Shown here in pieces: positions 14,301 through 24,299 of a stretch of 64,000 nt of DNA (its first letter is position 1; each line of letters opens with the position of its first letter). The notes beneath the pieces are model-generated. The model ran no database searches. It was not told the origin of the DNA and worked only from the letters and a program-made list of their open reading frames with translations. Both the position numbers and the translations under genes were made by a program. The stretch comes from Acorus gramineus (taxonomy: Eukaryota > Streptophyta > Magnoliopsida > Acorales > Acoraceae), in assembly GCA_030737835.1 (NCBI GenBank), contig CM060848.1:32297634-32361633 (forward strand). The letters are read 5' to 3'.

Positions 14301-17204
14301 TCCATTGGGTTCGCTTTGCAAACATGGAATGTTTACTCCCAATGTCGTCCGTGTTGAAGAGGCCCGGGTTGTAGCTGTCTTGACAGAGGGCTCCCATCCG
14401 TAGGTACCACCGATGCGTTTGGGAGCGTACTGATCGTGGGAGTGTACCAGGTAGAGGTTGCCTGGGAGAGGGCTAACGAATGATATTGCGAGCGTGGAAT
14501 CGTTCTCCCTTTCGTTGGATCCGATGTAGGAACTTCCCAGTGTTTGAAAAGCTGTCCTGACAGAGGGCTCCCATCCGTAGGTACCACTGATGCGTTCGGA
14601 AGCGTACTGATCGTGGGAGTATACCAGGTAGAGGCTAACTGGGGAAAGGGCTACCGGTGGACCAAGGGTGTAGAGGAGTCTAATCTCTCCAAAAGTCCTA
14701 TGTCACCTCTATAGGGTGAGGGTGAGGATGAGGTGAAGACACGTCGCCGCGAGACCCATTCGTTGTTCGTCCGTTCCCATAGTTGTTGGGTCCGGTTGCG
14801 TATCGATGTTCAAAGACATCGTTGGGCAGTTATCTCGATGTAGATGATCCAGTAGTGTTGTGTAGACCAGTAATTCCGGGTCTCTTCGACCAACGGTATG
14901 GTCTCTCCCCAAGAGACCCAAGAGTCTCCCTCCGGGAGTGAGGGTGAGGGTGAGGTTGGTGATCTAGTAGTGTTGTGTGGACCAGTAATCCCGGGTCTCC
15001 TCGACCAACGGTATGGTCTCTCCCCAAAGGTCCCAAGAGTCTCCCTCCAGGAGTGAGGGTGAGGGTGAGGTTGGTCGTGCCGCCGCGTGACCTTGTTATC
15101 CATTGGGTTTCTACCCATGTTTTTCCTTGAAAGGAAATTGTTTTAGTATTGAACTGTTGTATGGTGATTGGTTTTCAGCCACTCACTGAGCTTGTAGCTC
15201 ACCCCTCTCATACTGTTTCTCTTTAGAGGCAGTGTTGGGGATGGAGCTGGAGCTTCCCTGTGGCGTGGTCTTATGCGCGTGGAGCGGGTGGCGAGTGCGA
15301 GGCTGTCAATAGTCCTAGAGTCATTTTATGTATTGTAAATCGTGCATGTGGCACAGGTTGTATTTTATTTGGACTAGGCTTGGCTCTCACAGGACAGTGA
15401 TTGTGTATTCGAGTCTGTAATAATGTTTTTGGTTTACATTGTTGATATTTTATGCTTCCGCTTTTCAGTCAGTTATCATTATCTTTGCTTTGCCACCTTG
15501 TGTGTTGTTGTTGGCGTCTTTGTTGACCTCAGGTATTGATAGCTGATATTTCATTATTGCCACGTCTCGGGGACGGCCGCCCTGGGGCGTGGCGTGACAG
15601 TACTCTCTTGTCAATATCGATTTCCATTACTTATGCATGTTATAGGTGTTGTTTATTGTTAATCTAACCATAAGTTCTTTTTATTCATGTATTTTTTTTA
15701 AGAACTTGAAATTTTATATATATTTTTTGCTTCAGTTTGTAATATGTTTGGAAAGCACAACATGGCATTTTTATGTTGCAATCCACTATAGTTTTTTGTG
15801 AGCTAACTTATTTTTTTTTTTCAAAATGATGCAGGTAAATATGGGTAAACTATCCTCAAAGGTAAGGATTTCCTCTCTTTTGAGTAACATATCAGATGTT
15901 ACAATAGTTCATGTACTGTGATATTGGCTTCACTTGCCCCTTTTCTCGAGAATTCCACTAGTATGATCTAATCCTGTCTAGGATTCCTTAAAAAAAAATA
16001 TTTCATCTCTGAATTCTTATTTCAAGTTGCTAATTCATAAATGAATTTAGAATAATTTTTCATCTTCAACCTTGAGATTTTCACTTTTTTAAGGCTCTGG
16101 TATATATAATGGTCCTTTCATGGTGATTAGCATATTTTCTATAAAAGAGTTATTGGTTTCATGTGTACCTGGTGTGTTTTTGCACTGTGCTTTGCATTCT
16201 GTTTTGCAAATTGTAGACTTGTCGTTTTCTTGGTTGATATTTATTGACAATTAAGTGCAAGCCTGTACATAGCTTTTCGTCTTCTTTCATCTCTCTTAGA
16301 AAGTGGATGAAATAATGAAGATTGTATCAATTCTCCATGTTCAGTCTTAATTACGTATTTGAATGTTTCTCAATTCTCAATTCTAAAGCAAGGGTAATTT
16401 TGTCAGTGGAAGCCTGAATCATGTCCGTGGAAAATTAAAATATAAACTAAAATTCAAATGCAAGAGATGCAACTCTCTCATGAGCAATTTAGAGATCAAC
16501 AATGAGTGTGACTTGTTCATTAAGAGAAGTCACTCCAATCTTTTGAACAAAATCATGTTACAAACTTGTTGGAGACATGGATTATCATGCAATCAGCTAT
16601 CCAATTTAAAACTTTCGACTTTCCATCGATCAGACTCTTATGCCTGGATTTCTGTGTCCTTTCTGATAAGTTCATGCTTCTGATAATTGAGCAATACAGA
16701 GGAGCACTTTTCCATTACATTTTTTTCTAGATCTTGAATGTTGTTATCTTCAGTGAGAAAATGATCTACATATGTTTTAAACATGTCTTCTTACGAAGAA
16801 AAGGATATTGCAGATGTTGGACAAATTCTCATGTATAGCACTAGCTGGTGTTGCAACAGAATATCTTCTGTATGGGTATGCAGAAGGAGGTCTCGCTGAC
16901 ATCAACCAGGTTGTCTTGAATATAGAAGCATTTGGCCTTGGGACATATAATGTGTTATTTAGTTCTAACAATTTTCTTTTTTTTTTGCTTGTGGAATATA
17001 TAGTTGGACAACTTACTTAAAAGATTGGGATTTACTCAAAAGAAGGCAGATTCACAGGTGAGGTGGGCTGTGCTGAATACTATCCTAATTTTACGTCGTC
17101 ACCGAGGGGTTATATCAAAGCTTGTCAAGGCCATGGCTGAAGGAAGGTCTGTGGGGCTCTGTATTAGTACAATTGAAGATTGCATAGATGATGTAGATAT
17201 TTGA
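2091..17204 (+). CDS. VIR3: VIR3-like chloroplast metalloprotease-like protein, 5' partial
   Basis: Six exons join in phase 0: 2091-2309, 4108-4194, 7735-7881, 15835-15861, 16814-16909 and 17004-17204 (TGA at 17202). They give the C-terminal 258 residues. The family, known in Arabidopsis as VIRESCENT3, is a plastid protein of roughly 390 residues linked to chloroplast development, so about 130 N-terminal residues with the transit peptide are missing. Visible residues 37-52 and 55-70 are two hydrophobic, probably membrane-spanning segments. HEAGH at 103-107 matches the zinc-binding HEXXH of FtsH-type proteases; no AAA+ ATPase domain is present. The C-terminal part (VRWAVLNTIL region) is typical of the family. 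Identification is from memory of the family, and a close paralogue cannot be excluded. The introns, up to 8 kb, are inflated by transposons. No frame break is seen. Confidence 0.85.
2432..2819. mobile_element. TTCGAA-rich insertion of unknown class with 12-bp duplication
   Basis: A 388-bp insert is flanked by the exact direct repeat CTTATATACATA (2420-2431 and 2820-2831), which looks like a target-site duplication. Both subterminal regions carry the palindrome TGCGGCCGCA and a related GTACCG block in inverted orientation. The middle, 2526-2717, has twelve copies of TTCGAA, often extended to TTCGAACGG. No ORF, poly-A or clean terminal inverted repeat is seen. A variable-length TSD would suit a retroposon; the inverted ends suit a foldback element. 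It lies in the intron 2310-4107. Confidence 0.7.
4108..4194 (+). CDS. VIR3: VIR3-like exon, 29 codons
   Basis: Bounded by TTTGCAG and GTAAGT. It encodes VSFNGGVSNLLLDTIGHT and continues to DRVIH, leading directly into the HEAGH motif of the next exon. Confidence 0.85.
6000..7060 (-). mobile_element. Degenerate LINE remnant
   Basis: On the - strand around 6347-6580 a frame carries the pattern of a plant LINE reverse-transcriptase zinc-binding region: a Cys pair, then a phrase like DLFVSCSFANSIWRML. Further - strand fragments at 6097-6363 look like its continuation. Stops and frame changes break it throughout. It sits inside VIR3-like intron 4195-7734. Ends and target duplication were not resolved. 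Confidence 0.5.
7735..7881 (+). CDS. VIR3: VIR3-like exon with HEAGH motif
   Basis: 49 codons between TCTTCAG and GTAAGT. The exon opens exactly at the first His of HEAGH, so the putative zinc ligands are encoded at the exon's 5' edge. Confidence 0.88.
9514..10871 (+). mobile_element. Probable Ty1/copia-type solo LTR
   Basis: A 1.36 kb non-coding block starts TGTTGGCAT and ends CTAACA, in keeping with TG...CA LTR ends. It has a TATA box CTATAAAA at 10152 and two exact copies of the 11-mer GTCCGGACGAT (9891 and 10085) upstream of it, as in an enhancer-promoter arrangement. Flanking 5-bp repeats do not match exactly, so boundaries are provisional. It lies in the sense direction in the 7.95 kb intron of the VIR3-like gene. 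Confidence 0.6.
13122..13157 (+). other. Putative 36-nt leader exon inside solo LTR
   Basis: Preceded by GTTTTGCAG and followed by GTGAGTGG. The same position, length and flanks recur in the other giant LTRs here. The first three codons in the phase of the host gene are ATC TCG TAG, so inclusion in VIR3-like mRNA would bring a stop codon. Confidence 0.5.
14700..15090 (+). repeat. LTR minisatellite, about 120 bp unit
   Basis: The block containing a GACCAGTAAT phrase, a GGTATGGTCTCTCCCC phrase and GAGGGTGAGGGTGAGG is repeated two to three times. The same block in reverse complement makes up the arrays of the minus-oriented LTRs at 25060, 29163 and 35580. Confidence 0.75.
15835..15861 (+). CDS. 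VIR3: VIR3-like micro-exon, 9 codons
   Basis: 27 nt encoding VNMGKLSSK between ATGCAG and GTAAGG. It is too short to stand out as an ORF. It is supported by phase 0 joins on both sides and by fit to the family between EFLEE and MLDKFSC. Its acceptor is only about 230 bp from the end of a solo LTR. Confidence 0.75.
16814..16909 (+). CDS. VIR3: VIR3-like exon, 32 codons
   Basis: Bounded by TTGCAG and GTTGTC. It encodes MLDKFSCIALAGVATEYLLY and on to GLADINQ, a well-conserved part of the family. Confidence 0.87.
17004..17204 (+). CDS. VIR3: VIR3-like terminal coding exon
   Basis: Acceptor ATATAG at 16998-17003. 66 codons plus TGA. It begins LDNLLKRLGFTQKKADSQVR and ends with an acidic tail, DCIDDVDI. 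Confidence 0.87.
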   Translation: MDNLLKRLGFTQKKADSQVRWAVLNTILILRRHRGVISKLVKAMAEGRSVGLCISTIEDCIDDVDI

Positions 17205-18521
17205 GAATATTTAGGTTTTTTTTTTTTTTTGGGGGGGGGGGGGGGGGGTTGTTGAGGGTGGGAATCTTCTTGGACTTGTCAGTGGATTTCTCAAATGATT
17301 TTGGTGTTTCTTGGATTCGGGTATTGATGCAAATCGATTGATTATATCTTGTATTGATTGTTCTTTTTTTGGGGTATACCATTGTTACTGTGTGTTCTCT
17401 CTTCTCTCCTCCCTATCAAATTCATACATTTTGTAACTCTGCTTTGGTTTGATATAAAAGGCCCACATTTCCACTTCGAGAGAAAAAAAAAAACATTGTT
17501 ACTAAGTGTTGGGTTTTATATCACTATTTGAAGCTTGGTTAATAGTCTCTTGTATGCTGGTTGTTATGCATGTACAAAACCACATGAAAAATAACATTTT
17601 TTTGAAAAGCATTGATGCAAAGTAATTTAGTTGCAAAATTTGCATAAATTTTGTAGGTGGATTATATTATAAAAAAAAGTTAAAATTCTATATAAAGATT
17701 ATTTTTCAGTATATTTACTTCGTATGTCCAAATTTATCAAATCCAATGTCTATGAATCCATCTTTCATTTTCATTTGTCAAATAATTTCAAAGAAATAAC
17801 AAACAAAACTCAGTGAGTCTGCTTAGCGCTAACATTTTCATCATTATAAAATCCAGCAACACTTTGCTAGGCAACTTGGGAACAAATAATTGTCTATTAA
17901 AAAATCAGTCTTTTATGTGTTATAGATGTTTCTTGTGATAATTACAAAGTTCTATATGTGTTTATAGAATCAGTCTGTTATGAAGTTCTATATATATGAT
18001 TATTATACAAGGTTCTATATGTGATAAAGTTCAATAGATGTTTTTTTTTGTTATTATTACAATGGTCCGTTAAAAATCAATTTATATTACAAAGTTAGTC
18101 TTTTATGTGTTATAGATGTTTGTTGATTATGATTAAATGTATAAAAATAAGATGTGTTAGAACATCTGATTTATATCATACATGAGAAAACATATTGAAA
18201 TAACCACAACTAAAACACGGTTCATTCTCAACACAGACTTGCAATATGATGACACACCAATATCCTTGTGCATATGTGTTTTGCATATGAATTACTTTGT
18301 TTAAAAGCAATGGATGAGCATGAACTGGGATTACTGGTTGGTTGCAAATTATTATTGTCAATAGTAATGATACACAATCCTTTTTCTAGACCAAATTCAA
18401 TCGGGTTAGTATTGATTTTTTTTCAATAGCATATTTAATGATGTATATGTTTTTTTTTTTTATATAAAAAATGCAATATGTACTCTGATAAATTTTACAG
18501 ACAGTTCTACGGAAAACATAA
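17205..18521. other. 3' UTR and AT-rich downstream flank of the VIR3-like gene
   Basis: No gene seen. The segment is AT-rich. A phrase containing TCTTTTATGTGTTATAGATG occurs at about 17908 and again at about 18098, with ACAAAGTTCTATATGTG variants between, so part of it is a decayed tandem repeat. I could not assign a polyadenylation site with confidence. Confidence 0.6.
17216..17248 (+). repeat. Poly-T then poly-G run in the VIR3-like 3' UTR
   Basis: About 15 T are followed directly by 18 G, starting 11 nt after the stop codon. In RNA this would be a U tract followed by a G tract able to form G-quadruplex structures. Homopolymers like this are also a common place for length errors in an assembly. 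Confidence 0.8.
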
Positions 18522-18946
18522 GCCCTCGTTTGGATGTGGAAAAAGGGACTGGATAACATGGAATAAAACTAGGGGAATTTGGATGTTTGGGTGCATTGAT
18601 GTATGCCTGGATAAATTGACATAAAGTGTTATACGAATTCCAACCAATCATTGGAATTAAAATTATTCCAGGTTATTCCACCCAAAAAATATGTGAGTCC
18701 ATTGTCAAATCAATTGTTATCACCTCTTATAAATCACATGTCAAATCAATTATCATCATTTTTTCACCTTTTATAAATCATTATCTATACTTTATTCATA
18801 TTTTATCCAAACAACAAAAACTTTATTATTACGTTTTCCAATGAGAATAATTTTAAACACAAAAAAACACAAAATCACTTATTCCACTGCTATACCCACT
18901 TATCTTGGGTAACTGTATAAGTCTTATTCTGTATTCAAACAAGACC
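18522..18946. mobile_element. Tourist-like MITE, TSD TAA
   Basis: A 425-bp AT-rich insert has imperfect inverted ends, GCCCTCGTTTGGATGTGG against the complement of CTGTATTCAAACAAGACC, and TAA on both sides. TAA/TTA duplications with a GTTTGG-containing end suit PIF/Harbinger MITEs. Similar AT-rich sequence at about 39190-39320 may be a fragment of the same family. Confidence 0.5.
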
Positions 18947-18949
18947 TAA

Positions 18950-19491
18950 AATATTTATAATGAGATATATATACCTCATTGACGTGAATACATGTGACTA
19001 ACACGGTACATAGGATATAAAAATCTTTTAACCTAAAGAGATTTCGACTTTACCTTTTCACCCTTATGAATCTATTCAAATCCATGGCAGTCCCAAACCT
19101 TTTTATTTTTGTTACCCTTGTCAGTTTTGGAATTTTATGCCCATCCAAATTGCATCTCAAATAAGAATCGGATATGTTTGTGTAACATGGAAAGTGATAA
19201 AAAGAGGGACAATGAAATTTTTTCTTTTGACCATCTAAAAACATAAAGAACTCTATCATTTGATTAGAATATATTTTTTAACTTCATATTTAATTATACA
19301 TTTATTTTGATTATTTATTTATATATAACATGAAATATTGTATCCAGTGTTTTAATATGTGCACAAAATTAGCATTTAACTAGTAATAAAATAAAAATAC
19401 ACGTGCACTTCAACCCCATCTGGATGGAGGTATAAGGAGGCAGAGTAAGCATAGATAGGAGCAAAATATGTTTGCTTAAGGAGTATGAAAA
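18950..19491. other. AT-rich intergenic DNA
   Basis: I see no coding signal, transposon end or other feature in this stretch. Confidence 0.6.
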
Positions 19492-20529
19492 TGTAACGCC
19501 CCCGAATCCGCCACCCATATTAGGCGAGGGAGACGGTGCGCTACGTGTCGTAAACCTCGAATCTCAGAGTAATCTAAGGGAATTTAACCATTATTCATTC
19601 AGACATAATTAAATAATTAATTAAACTATACTGATAATTATTACTTAAAACATCACCAGGATCTAACAATAATTCATCCCAAGTTTGGATGATTACACAC
19701 ATAATAATTATTAAACTTAGCAATCTCTATGGTTTTGCTGATAGAGCTAAGGAAAGTCTACTACATGCCAAAAGAAAAGCTTTATTCACCCTAGTGAAAG
19801 CAAGACTAGACGATCAAGGACAATGACCCAAACTCGATCTCGCTAAAGCCTTTGAGATCCACAAACGCTACTACTCGATCCTCAAATCTGAAATTGGGAA
19901 AGGAGGGGTGAGCTACAACATACTCAGTGAATGAACCATCATTATTTCGTTAGTACATTTATAATCAATATATAATAGTCATAAAATGTCCACACATACA
20001 TGTAATATATCAAGAGGAAAAATATACAAAAGGCCACCAAGACATGCAATAATATATATACACACCATCCTATCCCACATGATGCATGAATACACCACGA
20101 ACACGCATGTCTGTCTTCGTAGCACCTAGCTCGCAGGGCCTTTCACAGGCATGGCCACGTAGACATAGCCACAAAGACTTGGGTCCTACATTCTCGGACC
20201 TGGCCATGTAGACGTACGCCCACCTAGACATTGGCCACCAAGACCGAGCTGCCTAGACGGAATAGATGCATTGATAACCTATCATCTCTTCAAAATCACA
20301 AAAGAATAGAGCATGCACAATCTCAACATACCAATCATATCATGATAAATATATCAACAAAAGCATGCTCACATTTTTATATCGAAACTAACAATTATAT
20401 TTCGTAAAATAAGATGGTCCTAGCATGAATACATAATATATATTTTTGAAACAACATATGAGATTCAAGTCCACTCGCCTTTGGTCCAACGATACGGAAT
20501 GACTCCAAAAAGTCTAAGTCAACCTAACC
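19492..20529 (-). mobile_element. Partial minus-strand Ty3/gypsy LTR
   Basis: It begins TGTAACGCCCCC, the complement of a typical LTR end ending in TACA. At 19901-19930 it carries the GAGGGGTGAGCTAC...CTCAGTGA block shared by all giant LTRs here, and just before that, on the - strand, a pyrimidine-rich acceptor ending TTTCAG at 19888. The right end is not defined, and at about 1 kb it is much shorter than its relatives, so it is probably truncated. No mini-exon was found in it. Confidence 0.55.
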
Positions 20530-20660
20530 TGTGACGGCCTGTGTCCCAAACCATCGACACGTGCACGCCACCTAAGCTCTAATACCAACTGTGACGGCCC
20601 GTGTCCCAAACCATCGACACGTGCACGTCACGTGCTTCAAAACTCACCATTTTTTTTTCT
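20530..20660 (-). mobile_element. LTR/primer-binding-site junction of a minus-strand retrotransposon
   Basis: GCTCTAATACCA at 20576-20587 is the complement of TGGTATTAGAGC, one base off the usual initiator-methionine tRNA primer-binding site. Directly to its right, at 20590, starts TGTGACGGCCCGTGTCCC, an LTR end. Almost the same roughly 40 bp also occurs left of the site, from 20530, so the LTR end is duplicated around the primer site. The LTR is lost beyond about 20690. Confidence 0.6.
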
Positions 20661-20678
20661 TACATCGAAATATCCACC

Positions 20679-21301
20679 CTATATAATCTCACATGATACA
20701 ACCCTGGGATAACATATATCCTCATCATCCCCCTCCTCCTCAGCCATGGCCTCCTCGGCCCCAACCTCAACATGGACACTCTCGGCCCCCGCGACCTCAG
20801 TTCCTATACCCTCGCCTTCCTCCGCGCTCACCGCACTGGAGGCTAAAGCCTCAAAGGCACCCATATCCCTTCTCTCCTCCTCCTCAGCCTTGGCCTCTGT
20901 GGTCTCCCTCTCCAACATCCCCACTATAGCATCCAAAGACGCCCTCACCTCCTCACTAACTCCCACAGCCCCTACACCCTCGACCGCACTCTCGGTTGAC
21001 GCTCCGGCCTCCAAACTTGAACTCTCGGCCACCACTGGTCGATCACCGCGCCTCCTCTAGCACGTATACCCAATCACATTGCCCGTAGGGTCCGTAGAAA
21101 CCCCTGGGACAGCCCCCGAAGGCGTGTCCCTGACCGAACCCATGCCGGCACCCACCAACGGTATCTCCGCCACACCATCACCTCACCCACGACCTCGTCT
21201 TCCACCCTATCACTCTCTAATGATGAAGGGCTCGGACTACGCTCTCCACGAGCCGCCCGCGGTCGTTTCCCCCTCGAAGCAATCACCTTCGACCTCGTCA
21301 T
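20679..21301 (-). pseudogene. Broken N-terminal retrotransposon ORF
   Basis: On the - strand a frame starts at 21301 with MTRSKVIASRGKRPRA, a basic start resembling the first residues of LTR-retrotransposon ORFs in plants. It runs to 21074 and loses sense partway. A second frame, 21035-20679, is rich in Glu and Ala (VGMLERETTEAKAEEEERR) and may be the coiled-coil continuation after a frameshift. No catalytic domain is seen. The + strand frames here are shadows. Confidence 0.4.
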
Positions 21302-21479
21302 CTTCCTCGGATTGGAAAGAAAAAGGATAACCCAAACTTAGGGTTTCAAAATCAAAGGAGAAAGAAGGATTTAGGAGGAAAAGAGAATGGAAGCAAATCA
21401 AGGTTTTCCAGTTTCAAACAGAGAAGAAGAAGAAATATTAGAGGGAAGAGGAACCGTTTTTAAAAACGTGCGGGAGAGA

Positions 21480-22700
21480 GAGGGTCCTTTTCGGTTATAA
21501 GGGACCCAGTCGGCCGGCAGCTACTCGCGAGTAACCGCCCCCTGTCCGACGGCTAAATACCACTAGCCGCCCCTCGCGAGTAACCGCCCCCTGCCTTGCG
21601 GGAGAGAGAGGGTCCTTGCCGGCTAAACACCACTAGCCGCCCCCTGCCAGCTTCTCAAACACACTTATTTCCAAGTTTTCTAAAAACAAACAGCCATGTA
21701 TTGGTTCATTTCCAAGTTTTTACCATGCGGCTAGTTTCAACTAGCCGCCCCCCAAACTGACCCCAAACCGCCTTCCTGGATGGGACATAAAGCAAGCATG
21801 ATTGCGGCGAATTGTCCCTTTTAGCCACCCCATCTCAGCCGGTTCAACCTTAGTAACCGACCCAAGCCACCGCTTGTCAGAGATGGAACGTTTGGCAGGT
21901 TATGATGGGGGCGGCTACTTGAGAGTAATCGCCCCTCACTGGGCGGCTAGTTAACACTAGCCGCCCCTAGCCTAGACATTGTCAGAGAACAAAGATTTAA
22001 TGGACGTCAAATCAAGCACCTTATTACTCATTTTGATCTATTGTCCAGTGGACATTCCCATACCCTTTTTTTACTATAAATAGGGGGGCATCCAATTCAT
22101 ATCCAACAATCAATTCATTCCCAAGCAACCAATCCACACCCACACTCACAAGCCTATACCCCCCACACCATCATTTCAAAAACCCTTGAGAGAGAAAGTG
22201 AGAGAGAAACCCATTTCCTACACCAAATCACTCCCCAAATCCACTCTCCAAAACCCAGGTTAAACCTAGCTTAACCTCTGCCAAACACCCAAATCAAACC
22301 CTACGTCGGTTCTGCCCAAATTGAACCAGACACCAGGTGGCTAAGTACAACTAGCCGGCCCTTCCCTAGCCCACCTCAGTCCCAATTCTCCTTTAGTTAG
22401 GTTCCTGAAACAGAAAAAGATCCCTGTCTTCACCTCCGTGTACGGCATATCCGTGTCTCAGAGCGGAGACCCCACAAACTCCCCACGAAGGCGATCAAAT
22501 CCACCCCAACCTTTCCTGCTTTTTTTTAGAAAAGTAGGTGGCGATCACTACAACCCCTGAATCCTCCTGAGGACCCGTCGGCCGCCTCAGCCAGGAATGA
22601 AACCCCCCACCACCCCTTCCGAGGGACTATCCGACCGAGCATGCCAAGGCGCAACTCTCCGGATCCGAGCCTCCGAAGAACCCCCACACACGCACAACCA
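21480..22700 (+). mobile_element. Gypsy-type LTR and leader remnant
   Basis: The block from about 21745 to 22700 matches 60240-61210 over about 950 bp, including a TATA box CTATAAATAG (22074-22083), a pyrimidine-rich leader, and a GGTGGCGATCAC stretch that may be the primer-binding side. The segment before 21745 has repeated CGCGAGTAACCGCCCC and GGCTA...TAGCC hairpin units. No coding region follows on the + strand, so this is an LTR plus a stub of leader. Outer boundaries are not defined by a duplication. Confidence 0.6.
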
Positions 22701-24299
22701 CTGGAGGACTAGGAGGAGGAAGAGAGGGAGGAAGGCTTCCTGGAGCATCCCCCCGACCAACGACCCATCTTTCCCCCTTTTCCTGAAATCCAATACCGAC
22801 AATGAGGCCAAATAATAAATACCAAATGAAACCACTGTATGATTACCAGCAGAGAAAAGTAATAACATTGCTGATAAACTCACCAATGAACCAAGAATGA
22901 ATACACTACCTAACACGTCACAACTGGTAATATCAACAAATATCTCGAGGTGCATCCTGAGAGAAGATACTCTGAAATGACACATCATACTAAAAAGGAG
23001 ATGTACTAATATCACATCAATCAGAGGAATACCAATCATATCACTAACACTCGTTGTGGCCCTAATATCACATCAAATACTACTCATATCACTGACACTT
23101 GTTATGACAACTTGAAAAGTCCACAACGCTCAACGAATAAGGAAATAACAAGCTCTGTCCAGTGTGCATAGGGGTGACTATCTCCAAGACCTCCATCTTG
23201 GCCACCCCATCGTCTGAGACGTCCACAATAAAAACCTCACGCGTGGCCCTCAGAACGTCCATCGCAACATCACTACCTGGCCCCTCGCGGTCTAGGCACG
23301 GTAGGGTATTCTCCCGCCCCCCTACTAGACCCTGTACATACTCATGTGCACTAAGGAGCCCAAGATGTAAGGTCCATGATCATCCACCTCCATGCACACA
23401 ACAAGGCACAAGCACATCATAAGGCTCTATGGTCGGACAACACAATCAGACTGATCATAGGGACAAATCAAATAATTAGAATGTAAACAACATGATCATA
23501 GACAGCTCACAATACTCACAAGTCAATTATAGGTTCAGGAAAATCAGTAATGCACACTCTCAAGATATAACTGAAATAATAATGAAACTTCAATCTCAAC
23601 AACCAAATAGTAATAATGATTAACAAGGAAACAAATATCAACAGCGTATATTTCAGGAATAAATTGATCAATAATAAGAATATTCAGAATCTCGAACAAT
23701 CACAAGATCAACAAAAGCGACCAAAGGAGACAACATCAATAAAGTGTGGAATGGAATGGAACAAGCAGATAACAAGTTGTAATACAAAGTGGAATGGTAC
23801 GAGACAAACCAATATAGATCGGGTTACTTACCTTGCAATTCATAACCTTAAACTGGACTCACCCTATTCCAGCTCTTAAACCACGCAGAGAGGAATCCAC
23901 TGATAAAAATATAATCTCAATCAGATATTAAATATAACCCTAATAATCAAGAATTTCTCAGTTCCCCCAAAACAAATACAATGTCCCCACTACAAATCCT
24001 AAGTTAACACAATAAAAATAACTCTCCAATTCTTATTTACCCAGTATCGAAAACAAATTCATATTTCAGCCCCAAATCACATTTTTTTAATTATTCAAAA
24101 CTAAAATAGGACAACCCTATACAAATAATAACAATGACAAGAACAAGAATTTTTACCCAGTGGAGCACAAATATTTTCCACAAAGCTTTTCCTAATTTTT
24201 TGTTATTTTCTCTTGATTTTCCCCTTTAAATTCACACCGAACATGAGCCTCGGACGCTCTCCCTCCGCCAAATATAACCAACCCCACCGACTATCCCAC
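22701..24299. other. Unassigned repeat-like DNA
   Basis: No convincing gene. At 23008-23105 a roughly 50-bp unit containing CTAATATCACATCAA and ACTAACACTCGTTGT or a variant is present twice. The style (CCCAGT, long A/C-rich stretches) suggests the complement of a decayed retrotransposon leader, but I found no diagnostic end or domain. Confidence 0.5.

Larger units (their letters stand above)
11836..15599 (+). mobile_element. Ty3/gypsy-type solo LTR, 3.76 kb, TSD gtact
   Basis: It begins TGTTATGCATG and ends GGCGTGACA, with the exact 5-bp duplication GTACT at 11831-11835 and 15600-15604. Its end sequences, internal motifs and tandem blocks match the other giant LTRs in this window, so it is a member of the same superfamily. 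It lies in sense orientation in the VIR3-like intron 7882-15834. Sense splice-like sites are present: donor at 12413, acceptor at 13121, donor at 13158 and acceptor at 15226. No internal domain remains, so it is the product of LTR-LTR recombination. Confidence 0.92.

Noticed and set aside
22587-23039. 150-codon hydrophobic frame on - strand
   Set aside because: It overlaps a leader segment shared with 61100-61200. The hydrophobic composition is by chance and no family was recognised.
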